Assembly (NCBI GenBank): GCA_001724265.1
Contig: MEDY01000093.1
Location: 1 to 64,000 of the forward strand
Reading direction: 5' to 3'
DNA length: 64,000 nt
Origin: Rhizaria sp. SCN 62-66
Taxonomy: Eukaryota; Rhizaria, unplaced
This document shows positions 10,166 through 21,202 of this stretch, one piece after another. Under the pieces are notes generated by a model. It was not told where the DNA came from, did not search any database, and saw only the letters and a program-made list of their open reading frames with translations. The position numbers and the translations under genes were made by a program. How positions within the stretch are numbered: position 1 is the first letter of the stretch; every line of letters begins with the position of its first letter.

Positions 10166-10813
10166 TCAGCGGCAGCAGACGCCGGAGGGCTTCTCCTCGG
10201 GCTGCTGGTCCGCAAGCGTGATACGCGCCGCGGGCGCGGGCTCGGGCGCCGCGGGTGCGCTCTGTGCAAGGCGGCGCGTGACGCCGTGGTGGATTTGGCG
10301 CACGATCGTCTCGAACGCCGTCTTGACGTTTGTGTCGGCGAGCGCAGAGGTCTCAATGAAGAAGAGGCGGTGCTGTTTGCAAAACTCCTTGGCTTCGTCG
10401 GTCGACACCTGGCGCTGCTGGCGAAGGTCTTTCTTGTTGCCAACGAGCATGATGACGATGTTGGGGTCCGCGTGGTCGCGCAGCTGCTTGAGCCAGCGCT
10501 TGATGTTGTCAAACGAGGCGCGATTGGTGACGTCGTAGGCGATGATGCCGCCCAGCGCCGCGCGGTAGTACACCGTTGCGATCGAAAAGTACACGTCCTG
10601 CCCCATCGTGTCCCAAATCTGCGCCTTAACAACCTTGCCGTCGGCCGTGACAATGTTGCGGCTAGCGAACTCGACGCCGATCGTCGGCTTCGACTCGAGG
10701 CTGAACTCGTTCGTCGTGAAGCGAGAGATGAGGCTCGACTTGCCCACACCCGAGTCGCCCACAAGAACAATCTTGAACAGGAAATCGTACTCGACCTCCT
10801 GGGCAAGAGCCAT
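10166..10813 (-). CDS. Rab11-like small GTPase
   Basis: 215 residues ending in TGA. The start is placed at the Met of [14 protein letters not shown] because this matches Rab11 N-termini; the frame stays open 21 codons further upstream. GDSGVGKS is the P-loop, TIGVEFA the switch I/RabF1 region, NKKD and ETSAL the G4 and G5 guanine-binding motifs. The switch II motif reads WDTMGQD instead of the canonical WDTAGQE; the catalytic Gln is kept. The C-terminus ends GVCCR, two cysteines one residue from the end, suitable for geranylgeranylation. Rab11 proteins act in recycling-endosome and post-Golgi traffic. Assignment to Rab11 rests on [12 protein letters not shown] and the YYRAA region and is tentative. 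Confidence 0.9.
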   Translation of the reverse strand: MALAQEVEYDFLFKIVLVGDSGVGKSSLISRFTTNEFSLESKPTIGVEFASRNIVTADGKVVKAQIWDTMGQDVYFSIATVYYRAALGGIIAYDVTNRASFDNIKRWLKQLRDHADPNIVIMLVGNKKDLRQQRQVSTDEAKEFCKQHRLFFIETSALADTNVKTAFETIVRQIHHGVTRRLAQSAPAAPEPAPAARITLADQQPEEKPSGVCCR

Positions 10814-11514
10814 CCTGCTGTCTATTGAGAAAAAAACAGTATCGTAAAAGTGCAGTTTTGATAACGCTGTGAGCAAAGATAGTTCACACGCGGGTCGTTC
10901 TGAGACTCCAGGCCAGAGGGTGATTCGAAGCCCTGACGAGCAGGTACAGACGCAGATTTAAGAAGTAGTAATAAAATGAATGATCATATTTACAAAAACA
11001 CCATGTATACACCCATTCACACTCTCTCAAATGGTCGTTGGCGCTGGTAACCCTAGTCGGATTTTGGGTCGACGTCGAGCCGGCCAACTACGTGTCCCTT
11101 CAGTAGCACCATTGCATGTGGTCACATCGTGTAAATCGAGTTTCTAACATGAGGATTGTCATGGGTGAATTTGAGTTTAAAGTATATCATGTGAAAGTTA
11201 GCGTTACAGAAAAAAGTCGTTGTATTTATCATCATGGGGACTGTGTATCAAGTCACAAAGACTTTGAAAGCAAGTGCTGTTCGTGAGAGTAACGAATCTT
11301 GCTTCGAGTGCAAGTCACGGTCTGACCAAGCAGAAGTGATTCTGACAAATTCGGAGAAGGCGAACTCAAAAGTAAAAATAGGAAAGTCAACAAAGCATAC
11401 ACAATTATGAGGTCTGTTGTTGTTATCGTTGCCGGTACGGCGCGCGCCCAGGCCATGCGTGTCACTCGATCGATGTGATATGGTCGTCTCAGCTGTGTTT
11501 AGCCGTGAATTATC
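10814..11514. other. Intergenic region
   Basis: 5' flank of the Rab gene and 3' flank of the DZIP1-like gene, both on the minus strand. CTCAATAG just upstream of the Rab ATG could be the acceptor of a 5'-UTR intron. No further gene was seen. Confidence 0.45.
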
Positions 11515-14500
11515 TCAGCCGTTGATCGCGTAGACCGTCTGATCCGCCGCGCTCACGCTGGCCGAGTTCGACGCACTGCTGCCATAACTCGCGTGGGCGT
11601 TGGCGGGCTTAAAGGGCGACGGTAGCGGTCCCGCAGACATGCGCCGCGCCGCGCCGGGCACGGCCGCCATCGCTCTAGGCAGAGCGGCCGCACCGGAGCT
11701 GTGACTGGCGCGCACGATGATGTTGGTGCCGCTGAGCTCGTGCGTCGCGTCGAGCAACGGCGCCGTGTACCCGCCGTTGTTGCCGCCGCTGTTGTTGCCG
11801 TTGGACGTGGTGGTGGCTGTGGCGTCTGCGATGAGTGTGGCGGCACGTACAACGGCGGAACCCACGAGCACATGTCCCGTTGCGGCGGCGGCGCGCGCGG
11901 CGCCGGGTCCCACGCCCGCGAGCGCGCGCGCTTCGTCATGCGGCACGCGTGCGGCCGCGCGGGCGCCGTCACGGTGCAGGTACAGACGCAGCTGCACCAC
12001 TGCGTCTGTGGTGCTCGCGGCGGAGACGGGCAGAAGGACGTGGAGCGGGGCGGTAAAGCGCACGAGCGCGCCCAGCGCGGCCGCGCTCGCCACGGGAAGC
12101 ACCTCAGATGTGGCGACAAACCGCGACGACGATGCCGCCGCCGCCGCCGCCGCCGCGGCCGAGGACAAGCCACTATTACGGTCGTGGGCGACGATGGCGG
12201 CGACGAACACGGAGCAGGGTCCGGCGGCGGGGTCAGCCGCAGTCCCGTTGGCATCACCGCAATCGCTGTCGGCGGCCAGCGCGGCGGCCAGCGCGGCCGC
12301 GGGGTGCTGCAGCGCCAGCGCCAGCGAAAGCTCCTGCTGCGGCTGCTGCTGCGGCTGCTGTGGCTGCTGCGGCACGACGACTGGGACAGGCACAGTGGGC
12401 GCACCCCACTGCGCGCGCGGCAACGCAGAAGTGGAGGCCGAAGCCGAGGACTGCGAGCGAATGAAACGCGCATTAGAGCCACCGGTGTTGTTGCCGTTGC
12501 CGCTGCCACTGCTGGAGAGTGAGAGCTCGCTCATGTCCATCGCCGTTGTCGCCTGCATCTCCGTCTGCGCCTGCATCTGCGGAAGCATCTGAATCTGCGC
12601 CTGCGTCTGCGGATGTGTCATGCGCGGCGTCGCCGAGCGCGGGGTCGAGGGTCGCGGCGGCGGCACAGGGCGCCCGTCCGCCGTCATAGCGCCTGCTGAG
12701 GCGCCTGCAGCGAAGGCGGCGGCGGAGGCGGAGGCAGTAGCGGCGGTATAATCCGCGGCCTCGGCGAAGGCGTTTCCGAGCGCGCGGGGCATCGCGGGCG
12801 ACGGCGGCGGCGAGCGGCCGCGCGGTGCGGTCGCGGACAGATTGATCGTCGCCGAGGGTGGCGCGAGCTGGCCCGTGGACGGCGCGGCGGCCACGGCCAC
12901 GGGGGTGGGCTTGTAGACCACAGGGCCAAGCGCGGGGGAACTCACACGCGAGGACGGCCGCGACGGGGGCCGCGAGGGCGGCCGCGAGCTCACTGAGCCA
13001 GACCGGGAGAGACTCGGACTGCTGCCCAGCAGCAGGGAGCGTTGCGCCTGCGGCGTGTGTCCGCGCGGCGCGGCGGCGTAGGACGCGTTCGCGCTGCCGA
13101 AGCTGCGGTCGCTGGCGCTGCGCTCCAGGCCCTCCGGCACAATCGGCACCAGTGATGCGAGCGGCGAGAGCGGCGCTTCTGCGGTGATCTGGCGGCGGCT
13201 GGGCGACAGCACCCTCGCGGCGGCCGAGGGCGACGCGGGCTCGCCGCCGCGGGCGTCCGCCAGCCGCTGCTGCTGCTGCAGCACAAACTGCGTGTTGAGC
13301 AGCTGTTGTGTGCCCCACTGCTGCTGGCGCGCGGCGGCGCGCGCGGCACGCTATGCTGCGAGCCCGCGCGCGCTCGCCTCCTGCGCGGCCTGCTGCTGCG
13401 CCATGAGCTCAGCCACGGCGCGCTCGCGCTGCGGGCGCAGCACGGCCTCCTCGGCGGCCGCCTGCGCCGCGGCGGTCGCGGCCGCGCGTGCGGCGTTAGC
13501 GGCGGCCGTGGCGGCGGCGATGTCGGCCTGCAGCGAGGCTTGCGCGTCGCGCTGTTGGAGCTCCGCGGTCTTGGCCTCGCGCACAGCGGTCAGATAGCCC
13601 GCCGCAGCCGCCGCAGCAGCCTGGGACGGGCGCGCGTACGACGCGGGCGTCAGTGCGTAGTTCACCGGCTGCGGCTGCAGCTGCTGTTGCTGTCGCTGTT
13701 GCTCTGAGGCGTCCATAGCGCGCGGGGACGGCAGCGGGCGCACGCCGAAGTGGAAAGACGCGGCCACGGGTAGCGGCGGCGAGCGCGGGCGCGCCAGCGG
13801 CGACAGCGGGCCCTGTGGCCCCATCATGATGCCGTTCCCCGTGTGGGGACCGTAGCCGTAGCTGCCGTAGCCCTGGCTCAGGCTCTGGCCGCCGGGGGTG
13901 GGCGCGGCGGGGCGGTCCTGGCTCTGCGGCGCGGGGCGCGGGGAGCCGACACGCGAGCCCTCGGGAGAGTGGAACTCGTCCTCCTCGTTGCCGTCGCCGT
14001 CGCCGTTGCCGTGCGAGGACGAATGCAGAAAGGCCACGGCGCGCGCGGCGGGGTGGGCGTCGCCGCCGCGCACGGCCGCTGGACGCGCCAGCGCCACCTG
14101 CGGCGACCCAGAAACAGCGGCAAAGCGCGGAGAGAGGCTGGGGGAGCCGGGGCGCTGCGACTGCGGCAGGGCGGGCGCAGCGGAAGAAGTTTGGGCAGCG
14201 GAGGAAGCTGGCGCAGCGAGAGGAGCGCTGTAGGGCGTGAGGGGCGTGTTGAGGGGCGTGGCGGGCACGGGGATCGACGTGGAGCCCTCGGTGGTAAATG
14301 ACGGCCGGCGCGCGGCCGCGGCTAACGCAGGTGCAGGCTCAGCGCGTGCGGCGGGTTCGTAGCGGGCGAAGACAGGGGAGCCGGGGCGTGAGGGGGGCGG
14401 CGCCTGCTGCGAGAAGGCGCCCGCGTACACTGGCGAGCCGGGGCGCGAGAGCAGTGCAGCGTCCGTCGCGGCGCGCACGGCTGTAAGCCGCTGCTGGTCG

Positions 14501-14880
14501 GCCTAGCGCGCGGCACGCAGGGAGGCGATCTCGACGCGGTGCGTGGCGGCGCGCGCCTCGGCTTCCTGCAGCGCGGCCGCGAGCGTGTGCTGGCTGGCGT
14601 GCGCGACCTCGAGCTGTAGCTGCAGCAGACGGATCAGATGCAGCACGCTCGCCGGGTCCGCGGCCGTCAGCTCGGCCTGCGTAATGTCACAGAAGGCGAC
14701 GTGCGCGGCGGCGTTATGCAGCGTCGTCACGTCGGCGGTCATGACTGTGCGGTCCAGGTCCAGGTTCGACACGAAGACCCAGTCCAGCGGGCCCTGGCGC
14801 CTCCGGAAGCGGATCGAAGACCGCATGGCGCCAAGCCATGGTGCGGGCGGGGTTCGAAGCGCCTGGACAATGTCTTGCAT
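11515..14880 (-). CDS. DZIP1-like protein with two in-frame TAG codons
   Basis: One frame from ATG 14880 to TGA (11517-11515) gives 1121 residues if TAG at codons 126 (14505-14503) and 510 (13353-13351) is sense. Residues about 30-115 match the DZIP1 N-terminal domain: DWVFVSNLDLDR, then HVAFCDITQAEL, then an LxxLxRLLQLQLE helix, as in DZIP1/Iguana proteins that act at the ciliary basal body. A coiled-coil-like segment (about 95-145) follows and contains the first TAG. The remainder is Ala/Ser/Pro/Gln-rich with recurring RPGSP motifs (possible proline-directed phosphosites); the second TAG sits between Ala-rich and Gln-rich coil sequence. I see no C2H2 zinc finger, unlike animal DZIP1. Under the standard code this would be three adjacent ORFs. 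Confidence 0.8.
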
Positions 14881-15472
14881 CGGGCGTACTAGGCTGTCTG
14901 CTCACCGAAAGGCCGAGAGATTCGAGCGTCTCAAGACGTGTCGTCGGATTCGCAAGGGAGCACTGGCGGGTGAAGAGGAGTCTGTAAAGAGCGAATGAAG
15001 GGAGTGCAGCAACAATATGGGGTAAAAGTATCGTGGTACATTGACGCAACAAGGGACATTTCATAAGCATCGAGTAACCATCCTGTTGTGCGGGTTTTTC
15101 GATGACAGATAATCACCTACGCGCGTGAGAGCAGGAGAGCTGTCACTACGAGGGCTACATGAGGCGATGCACGGCTGATAAAGTTAAGTCAAAATTAGCA
15201 CTGCATAGAACAATCAGCAGCTCATACCAAAACGGATAGGTTTTCAAAATGGCCAAGGAGGTGGCGCACAGGAGAGCGTCGAAAAAGGGGGAGCAGGTAG
15301 TTTCGACTAGCCGAGATTCGCTCGGGAGGTTTTTCGCGAACCGTGCTCTGCAGGCAGGAAAGTGGCGGCACTACCCACAGCCCTCATGAGCGGCTAACTT
15401 GGCGGGGTTTGTCTCGTTGTCTTCATCCGCAGAATAACCTTGAGGCACCGCCCTAGATTACTTCTGAGCAAA
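14881..15472. other. Divergent promoter region, DZIP1-like and eIF2B-gamma
   Basis: Spacer between divergent genes. A pyrimidine-rich run ending in CCGCAG at about 15432 may be the acceptor of a 5'-UTR intron of the eIF2B gene. No other feature is supported. Confidence 0.45.
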
Positions 15473-17086
15473 ATGTCTTCGATCGATCATTTCCCGGGTC
15501 AGGAGTTCCAAGCTATTATCCTGGCTGGCGGTCAGGGCAACCGCATGGAGGCACTGACTCACAACTTCCCCAAGGCGCTGCTGCACGTCGCCAACCGGCC
15601 TCTGCTGTCGTACCAGCTGGACATGCTGCACTCCGCGGGCATTGACGACATCACAATCCTGACCAAGCCCAAGATGCGCGAGGAGGTTGAGAAGTTCGTT
15701 GACAAGTACAAAGGCGAAGTGAACCGCGCGGTGCGCGTGGTGGCTGCGCCTGACGACGCCATGGGCAGCGCCGACTCACTGCGCGCGTGCCGCGAAGAGC
15801 TCAACATCACCAAGGACTTTTTCGTCGTGTCCAGCGACGTCATCACCACGATCCCGCTGCAGAGCATGGCCAACGCGCACCGCCACCGGCAGGCAACGAT
15901 GACAATGATGATGCAGGTGCCTCCCGAGGCTGTGGCCGCCGCGGCCGCCGCTGCTAAGGGCGAGGGCGAGGCGCCCGCGGCCGACGCCGCCGCGTCCTCG
16001 GGCTCCGGCAGCGGCGCTGCGGACGAGTTTGATGACATCGACACACAGTTCGTCGCGCTCGACGAAGCCACGGGCCGTCTCGCCTACGTGCGCGCACGGT
16101 CCGACCTCGAGACGGGCATTAAGCTGCCCAAGCGCGTACTGGCGAGCTTCCCCAGCCTCGGCATCTACTCACAGCTGCGCGACGCGCACCTGCACCTTTT
16201 CTCGCCCGCCGTGTTTGAGTTCCTCGAGGAGCAGTCGCACATCTCGTCTCTGCAGGGCGAGCTCGCCCCCGCGCTCGTGGCGGCGCAGTTCGTGCCCTCG
16301 GCGCAAGACTGGCTGCGCAAGAGCACCTCGCACACGGGCCAGCGCACCGATGCACCGGGCTTTGTGGACCCGCGCGACGACGCCCCGCTCTGCGTCGGCG
16401 GCCCCGCGTCGCCGCTCCCCACCGATGGGCTCGGAATCATTGGCGCCGGCGCCGATGATGATGACGACGACGACGCGCGCCTCGCCGCGGGCGCGGGCCC
16501 CGAGGCTGTGGAGGCGCGCGACTGGGTCGGCGCGCAGTCGCACTCGCGCCCCGCGGCCGACGCGTCGCTGGGCCCTCTGCGCTGCTACGCGTTCGTCGCG
16601 CCCGGCACGACGCTGCTGGCGCGGTGCAACACGGTGGCGTCGCTGCACTCGCTGTCGCTTCAGCTCGTGGCGCGCGCGCGCGACGGGATGGCGGACCCCT
16701 GGACGGCGGTGACCGAGGGCGACTTCGCGGCCGCGGCCAAGGCGGCGACGCCTACGGCTGGGCTCACAAACTGCCTCGTCGGGACCGGCGTGCAACTGGC
16801 GCCGTCGACGCTGCGCAACTCGTTCATCGGCGCGCACTGCCGCATCGGCAAGGGCTGCCGCATCGACAACTGCGTCATCATGGACCACGTCAGCGTCGGC
16901 GACAAGGTGATCTTGTCAAACTGCGTCATCGCGCCGCAGGCCAAGATCCACGATGGCGCCTCGCTCAAGCAGTGCACTGTGGCGCTTAAGTACGAGGTTG
17001 TCGCCGCCAAGTACGAGAGCATGGAGCTGCGCCCGGACGAGGAGGGCGCCGGCAGCGGCTCCGCCAGCGACGAGGAGGATGACTGA
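15473..17086 (+). CDS. EIF2B3: Translation initiation factor eIF2B subunit gamma
   Basis: 537 residues, ATG 15473 to TGA. The N-terminus FQAIILAGGQGNRM followed by PKALLHVANRPLLSYQL is the nucleotidyltransferase-like fold of eIF2B-gamma/epsilon and sugar-phosphate transferases. MGSADSLR and FFVVSSDVIT match the gamma subunit. The C-terminal third has left-handed beta-helix hexapeptide repeats (about residues 440-510). eIF2B is the guanine-nucleotide exchange factor for eIF2, and gamma pairs with epsilon in the catalytic subcomplex. Low-complexity insertions lie near 160-190 and 320-350, and the tail is acidic. GDP-mannose pyrophosphorylase is the alternative, but MGSADSLR and overall length favour eIF2B-gamma. 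Confidence 0.88.
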   Translation: MSSIDHFPGQEFQAIILAGGQGNRMEALTHNFPKALLHVANRPLLSYQLDMLHSAGIDDITILTKPKMREEVEKFVDKYKGEVNRAVRVVAAPDDAMGSADSLRACREELNITKDFFVVSSDVITTIPLQSMANAHRHRQATMTMMMQVPPEAVAAAAAAAKGEGEAPAADAAASSGSGSGAADEFDDIDTQFVALDEATGRLAYVRARSDLETGIKLPKRVLASFPSLGIYSQLRDAHLHLFSPAVFEFLEEQSHISSLQGELAPALVAAQFVPSAQDWLRKSTSHTGQRTDAPGFVDPRDDAPLCVGGPASPLPTDGLGIIGAGADDDDDDDARLAAGAGPEAVEARDWVGAQSHSRPAADASLGPLRCYAFVAPGTTLLARCNTVASLHSLSLQLVARARDGMADPWTAVTEGDFAAAAKAATPTAGLTNCLVGTGVQLAPSTLRNSFIGAHCRIGKGCRIDNCVIMDHVSVGDKVILSNCVIAPQAKIHDGASLKQCTVALKYEVVAAKYESMELRPDEEGAGSGSASDEEDD

Positions 17087-17707
17087 GCGAGCCTTGCGAC
17101 CAGCGCGACCGCCGAGACCCACTGAGCGCCCGCTTTGCGGTGAGATCATTCCTTTGCTTACCTACAACCCGGGCCAAAGAGATATTTGCTTTATGTAGTT
17201 CTATTTTATACAAATATTTTTAAGTTCAAACAAATATTATTTTGCTATGTATTCTACTTTCGGCCAATTCTGAAACGATCTATGTCTTGTTTTAACTTGA
17301 AAAGGAACGCTCTTTGACTCGCTTGCCATCGGTTTGTGGCGGCCGAGCGGGGAGTGACGAGAAGCAACATGCAAAAGTAACGTAACTGGTTTTGGAATGA
17401 CTGTTCGCGTTATTGGCTCCGTCTTTGCGACACTGAGAGATTTTTTGATATTATTTGTTGTCTGATTTATCATATTCAGATTTTCTAAGCGCTATTAGAG
17501 TGACAAAGACATCGAAATAGCTCATTTAATTCGTCCGCTTGTACAGACCCCTTTGAACAGGTAATTGATTCCTTTTGCCGACGCAGTTTCAAAGGTTCTG
17601 ACGTTGTTTCAAGCGATAAGTGGTGACCAACACCGCGTCGCCCTTCTAAACTACAGCCTGCGCACCGCGCTGAGCCTCGTACAGTCCCCACAACCCCAAT
17701 AGCAAGA
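17087..17707. other. Intergenic region
   Basis: AT-rich spacer between two plus-strand genes. No ORF, repeat or structured element stands out. Confidence 0.5.
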
Positions 17708-20700
17708 ATGGAGATCATCTCCCCGCTGCCGATAGTCGCGGCGCTGCTACTCGTACTGCTGATCCTCGCCATCGTGCTCATTGTGCTCAAGTGCAAGATG
17801 CCGCCCGTGGTGGCTGATGTGACGCAGCTGGGCCAGCTTAAGGCTAACACGCATGAGTTCCTGGTTCCGTTCCACGAGCTCCAGTTCGGCCGCCTGCTGG
17901 GCAAGGGCTCGCAGGGCGAGGTATACCTGGCGCAGTGGCGCGGCTCCACCGTCGCCGTCAAGCGCGTTGACACGGACAAAGTCGACCCGGCCGCTGTGGA
18001 CGAGTTCTGTCAGGAGGCGAACATCATGCGGCAGTTGCGGCACCCGTCGCTGACGCTCTTCCTGGGCGTGAGCATTAAGGAGCCTGAACTGTGCATCGTG
18101 ACTGAGTACGTTGTCCGCGGCTCGCTCTTCGACATTCTCCACGACGAGGCCTCGCCCTACACCTGGCAACGCGGGCTCCGCATTATGTGCGACGTTGCGC
18201 GCGGCATGACGTACTTGCACTCGGCCAAGCCGGCGCCCATCCTACACCGCGATCTCAAATCGCTCAACATTCTGGTCGACGCCAACTGGCGCGGCAAGGT
18301 CGCCGACTTCGGCATGACACGCATCCAGGAAGAGGGCGCCACCATGACGCAGTGCGGCTCCCCGCTTTGGATGGCGCCCGAGATGATCCGCAACACGGCC
18401 TACGACGAGAAGAGCGACGTGTACTCGTTCGGCATCTGTCTCTGGGAGGTCTACATGCGCAAGATCCCTTACCGTTCACTGGGGTTGGCCGCCAGCAACC
18501 TTGTCGTCAAGGTCGTCAAGGATCATCTGCGGCCCGAGATTCCCAACACCATGCCGCGGCCCTACTTCAAGCTCATGGAGCGCTGCTGGCACCCGCTGCC
18601 CGAGAAGCGCCCCTCATTCCGTCAAATCCTCCGCGTGCTTGAGTCCTTCTGCGAGGACCCAGGCTTGCTGTCGCACGTCCCCAACTCGCAGCGCCAGGCC
18701 ACCGTGACCGCGCGCGCGGGGCTGCCGCCGCTGGCGCACGTGCAACACGGCGGCGCGGGCGCGGACGACGACTTCGACGGCGACGAAGAAGCGCCCGCAG
18801 CCGCGCACGCCGCGGCCGCGGGCGGGCAGCGCGCGCTTGTCGGCCGCCGCGTCAAGGGCGGCGTCGGGCTTGCCGCGGGCGCCGAGCCCGAGCGTTCGGA
18901 CGCGTGGCTCATCAAGGACTGGCGCGCGGACGTCACGACCGACTCGATCACGGCCACGGAGCGTGAGATGCAGGACGCCAACACGCGCGCCGACGCCTCC
19001 GCCGAGTACTCGGTCTCGCACGCCAACGCCCCCGACGGGTTCGAGCGCCGGCCTTCGATCATGAAGCGACAGAGCTTCTCCGCCAGCACTGGTGGCGGCC
19101 TCGACTCCTCGCAGACCGGCGGCGCTGGCGGCGGTGGTGACCGACGTGCGTCGAACGGCGGCAAGCGCGCATCTGCGTCGGCGTTGCGGCCCTCGCCGCT
19201 GCTGTCTGCGGCCGCGGCGCCCTCGGTCACGCCGTCGGGCACCGCCGTGTCGGCGTCGCCGGCCGTGGGGGGCGTGGGCGGGCGCATTGCGCCCATCGCA
19301 GAGGACGGCGAGGAGGACATCTACGCCGAGCTCGTGCGGCCCGTGCGCAAGGTCGCGCGCACCCGGTTGTTCCCGTCGGACCTCTACCTGGCCAAATACC
19401 GCGGCAAGGACTGCGCACTGCGCAAGCTATATCTCTCCGCGCGCCCCACGGACCCCGAGGCGACCAAAGGCGCGCCCGTCCCGCAGTGCGGCTGGCGCCG
19501 CGGCGACGACGACGAAGAGGCTGGCACCGGGGGCGAGGAACGCGTGATGCCGCGGCGCTCGCTACTGGTGGGCTCCGACGACGCCGTGTGGACCAAAGTG
19601 GAGCGCGCACTGGGCACGCTCGCGGCGCTGCGGCACCCGAACCTTGTACTCTTCATGGGCGCCTACCGCGCAGAGGACCACGCCGGCGTTGTGGTGGAGC
19701 TCATGGAACAGGGCGCGCTGGCGGGACTGCTGCGCGACACGTCGCTGCTGTTCGAGTGGGACACGACGCTGTCGATGCTGCTCGACACGGCGCAGGCAGT
19801 CAAGTACTTGCACTCGGCCAAGCCCCCGCTGGCGCCCGCGGAGCTGTCGCCGACCACGCTCATGGTCGACGCCAACTGGCGCGTCAAGCTCTACAACACC
19901 GTGCTGTCCTCGCTCGACGCCGTCGTGTACGGGCTCTCGGGCACCAAGGACGGCGCACTCACGCTGCAGCCCACGGCGTACACGGCACCCGAGTGCATGG
20001 ACGCGCCGGAACGCGTGACGCCCGCGGCCAACGTGTACGCCTTTGCCGTCATCGTCAACGAGCTCTTCTCGCGGCGCCCGCCTTTCGACGGCAACTTCGA
20101 CGTGCGTACGATGCGCCAAGTCGTCCGCAAGGACCTGCGGCCCGCGATCAGCGGGTCGATGCCGCCTGTGCTCGCCGCGCTTGTGCGCCAGGGTTTCACT
20201 GCGGATCCGGCGAAGCGGCCGCCGATCGACTCGTTCCTCACGCTGTTGCAGCAGCTCCAGACCGAGGGCCCGCCCAAGATGGAGCTCACGCTGGGGCCAC
20301 GCGGCAACGCACGCAAGTACCGCAAGGCCGCGACCATCTTCGCGTACCGCACTGCGGACCCCGTGACGGTGCTTAAGGACTGGGGCCGCAACCAGGGCCG
20401 CGCGGGCAGCTACGTGGTGTGCGGCAAGGACGACGACGTGTACGCCGTCGACGCAGACATCTTCAAGCGGACGTACGAACCGATCCGCGGGTCGAAGCGT
20501 AAGCACGAATACCGCAAAACGGGCTACGTCGTCGCCCGGAGGCTCGAGGAGCCCTTCGTGGTGCGTACCAAGGGCGGCGCCAATGAGCACGGCCACGCGG
20601 GCGACTACCTGGTGCAGAACGAGCAGGGCGAGCAGTGGGCGATCGACGCTAAGACCTTCGAGGACACGTATGAGGAGGACGACGGCACCGAGGCCGCGGC

Positions 20701-21202
20701 CATCGCCGCCGCCACCGCGGCCGCCGCCGCGAGCCTCGCCTCGCGGCCCGGTACCGTGGTGACCGCCGTGCCCTCCGCACTGGGCGTCGGCGCGGTCACG
20801 GGCACCCCTGGCGGGCGTGTGGGCACTGCGCAGTCGCTGTCCGCGCGGCCGACGTCAGTTTCGAGCGTGCAGACGAACCCTGCGCAAACGCCCGCGGGTC
20901 GCCGCGCGACGGCTGTGACGGGCTCGGCCGCGATGGTGCCTGTTGCCGCGCACGCGCGCACGCAGTCGCGCAGCGGGGCGTCGCTCGCGCTGGACCTGGC
21001 CGCCGCTGAGGGCAACACTGGGGGTCCGTTCGCGAGCATCACGCCCACCGCGCGCCGGCAGACGTCGGCCTCGGGCGCGGGCGTGGGCTCAGTCACGCCG
21101 CAGGCGGGCACGCCAACGGCCTCTATAGGCGTCGCCAATGCGCCGATCCGCGGGCTCGTGCCCCGCGCTCGTCCCGAAGCTCCCAGCACGCCTGGGCTGT
21201 GA
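17708..21202 (+). CDS. Membrane-anchored tandem TKL kinase-pseudokinase
   Basis: 1164 residues, single exon, TGA stop. A hydrophobic segment at residues 8-28 anchors the protein. The first kinase domain (about 55-320) is complete: GKGSQGEV glycine loop at 66-72, VAVK with Lys 85, Glu 103, HRDLKSLN at 180-187, DFG at 200-202 and APE at 223-225. The SLN and TQCGSPLWMAPE features place it among tyrosine-kinase-like Ser/Thr kinases. A second kinase-like domain (about 545-855) has lost HRD (AEL in its place) and DFG (YNT) but keeps VDANWR in common with the first and an APE-like motif, so it is a pseudokinase probably born by duplication. Two related repeats follow (about 888-995), each with a G-(S/D)-Y-(V/L)-V and a D-x-x-x-F-x-x-T-Y-E signature. 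The tail is Ala/Thr-rich. Ligand and substrate unknown. Confidence 0.88.
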   Translation: MEIISPLPIVAALLLVLLILAIVLIVLKCKMPPVVADVTQLGQLKANTHEFLVPFHELQFGRLLGKGSQGEVYLAQWRGSTVAVKRVDTDKVDPAAVDEFCQEANIMRQLRHPSLTLFLGVSIKEPELCIVTEYVVRGSLFDILHDEASPYTWQRGLRIMCDVARGMTYLHSAKPAPILHRDLKSLNILVDANWRGKVADFGMTRIQEEGATMTQCGSPLWMAPEMIRNTAYDEKSDVYSFGICLWEVYMRKIPYRSLGLAASNLVVKVVKDHLRPEIPNTMPRPYFKLMERCWHPLPEKRPSFRQILRVLESFCEDPGLLSHVPNSQRQATVTARAGLPPLAHVQHGGAGADDDFDGDEEAPAAAHAAAAGGQRALVGRRVKGGVGLAAGAEPERSDAWLIKDWRADVTTDSITATEREMQDANTRADASAEYSVSHANAPDGFERRPSIMKRQSFSASTGGGLDSSQTGGAGGGGDRRASNGGKRASASALRPSPLLSAAAAPSVTPSGTAVSASPAVGGVGGRIAPIAEDGEEDIYAELVRPVRKVARTRLFPSDLYLAKYRGKDCALRKLYLSARPTDPEATKGAPVPQCGWRRGDDDEEAGTGGEERVMPRRSLLVGSDDAVWTKVERALGTLAALRHPNLVLFMGAYRAEDHAGVVVELMEQGALAGLLRDTSLLFEWDTTLSMLLDTAQAVKYLHSAKPPLAPAELSPTTLMVDANWRVKLYNTVLSSLDAVVYGLSGTKDGALTLQPTAYTAPECMDAPERVTPAANVYAFAVIVNELFSRRPPFDGNFDVRTMRQVVRKDLRPAISGSMPPVLAALVRQGFTADPAKRPPIDSFLTLLQQLQTEGPPKMELTLGPRGNARKYRKAATIFAYRTADPVTVLKDWGRNQGRAGSYVVCGKDDDVYAVDADIFKRTYEPIRGSKRKHEYRKTGYVVARRLEEPFVVRTKGGANEHGHAGDYLVQNEQGEQWAIDAKTFEDTYEEDDGTEAAAIAAATAAAAASLASRPGTVVTAVPSALGVGAVTGTPGGRVGTAQSLSARPTSVSSVQTNPAQTPAGRRATAVTGSAAMVPVAAHARTQSRSGASLALDLAAAEGNTGGPFASITPTARRQTSASGAGVGSVTPQAGTPTASIGVANAPIRGLVPRARPEAPSTPGL

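Noticed and set aside
10121-10828. 235-codon open frame on the plus strand
   Set aside because: Shadow of the Rab gene, whose G motifs are intact on the minus strand.
10905-10945. GATTCGAA motif resembling a tRNA T-arm
   Set aside because: The stem does not pair correctly, and no D-arm or anticodon arm could be drawn.
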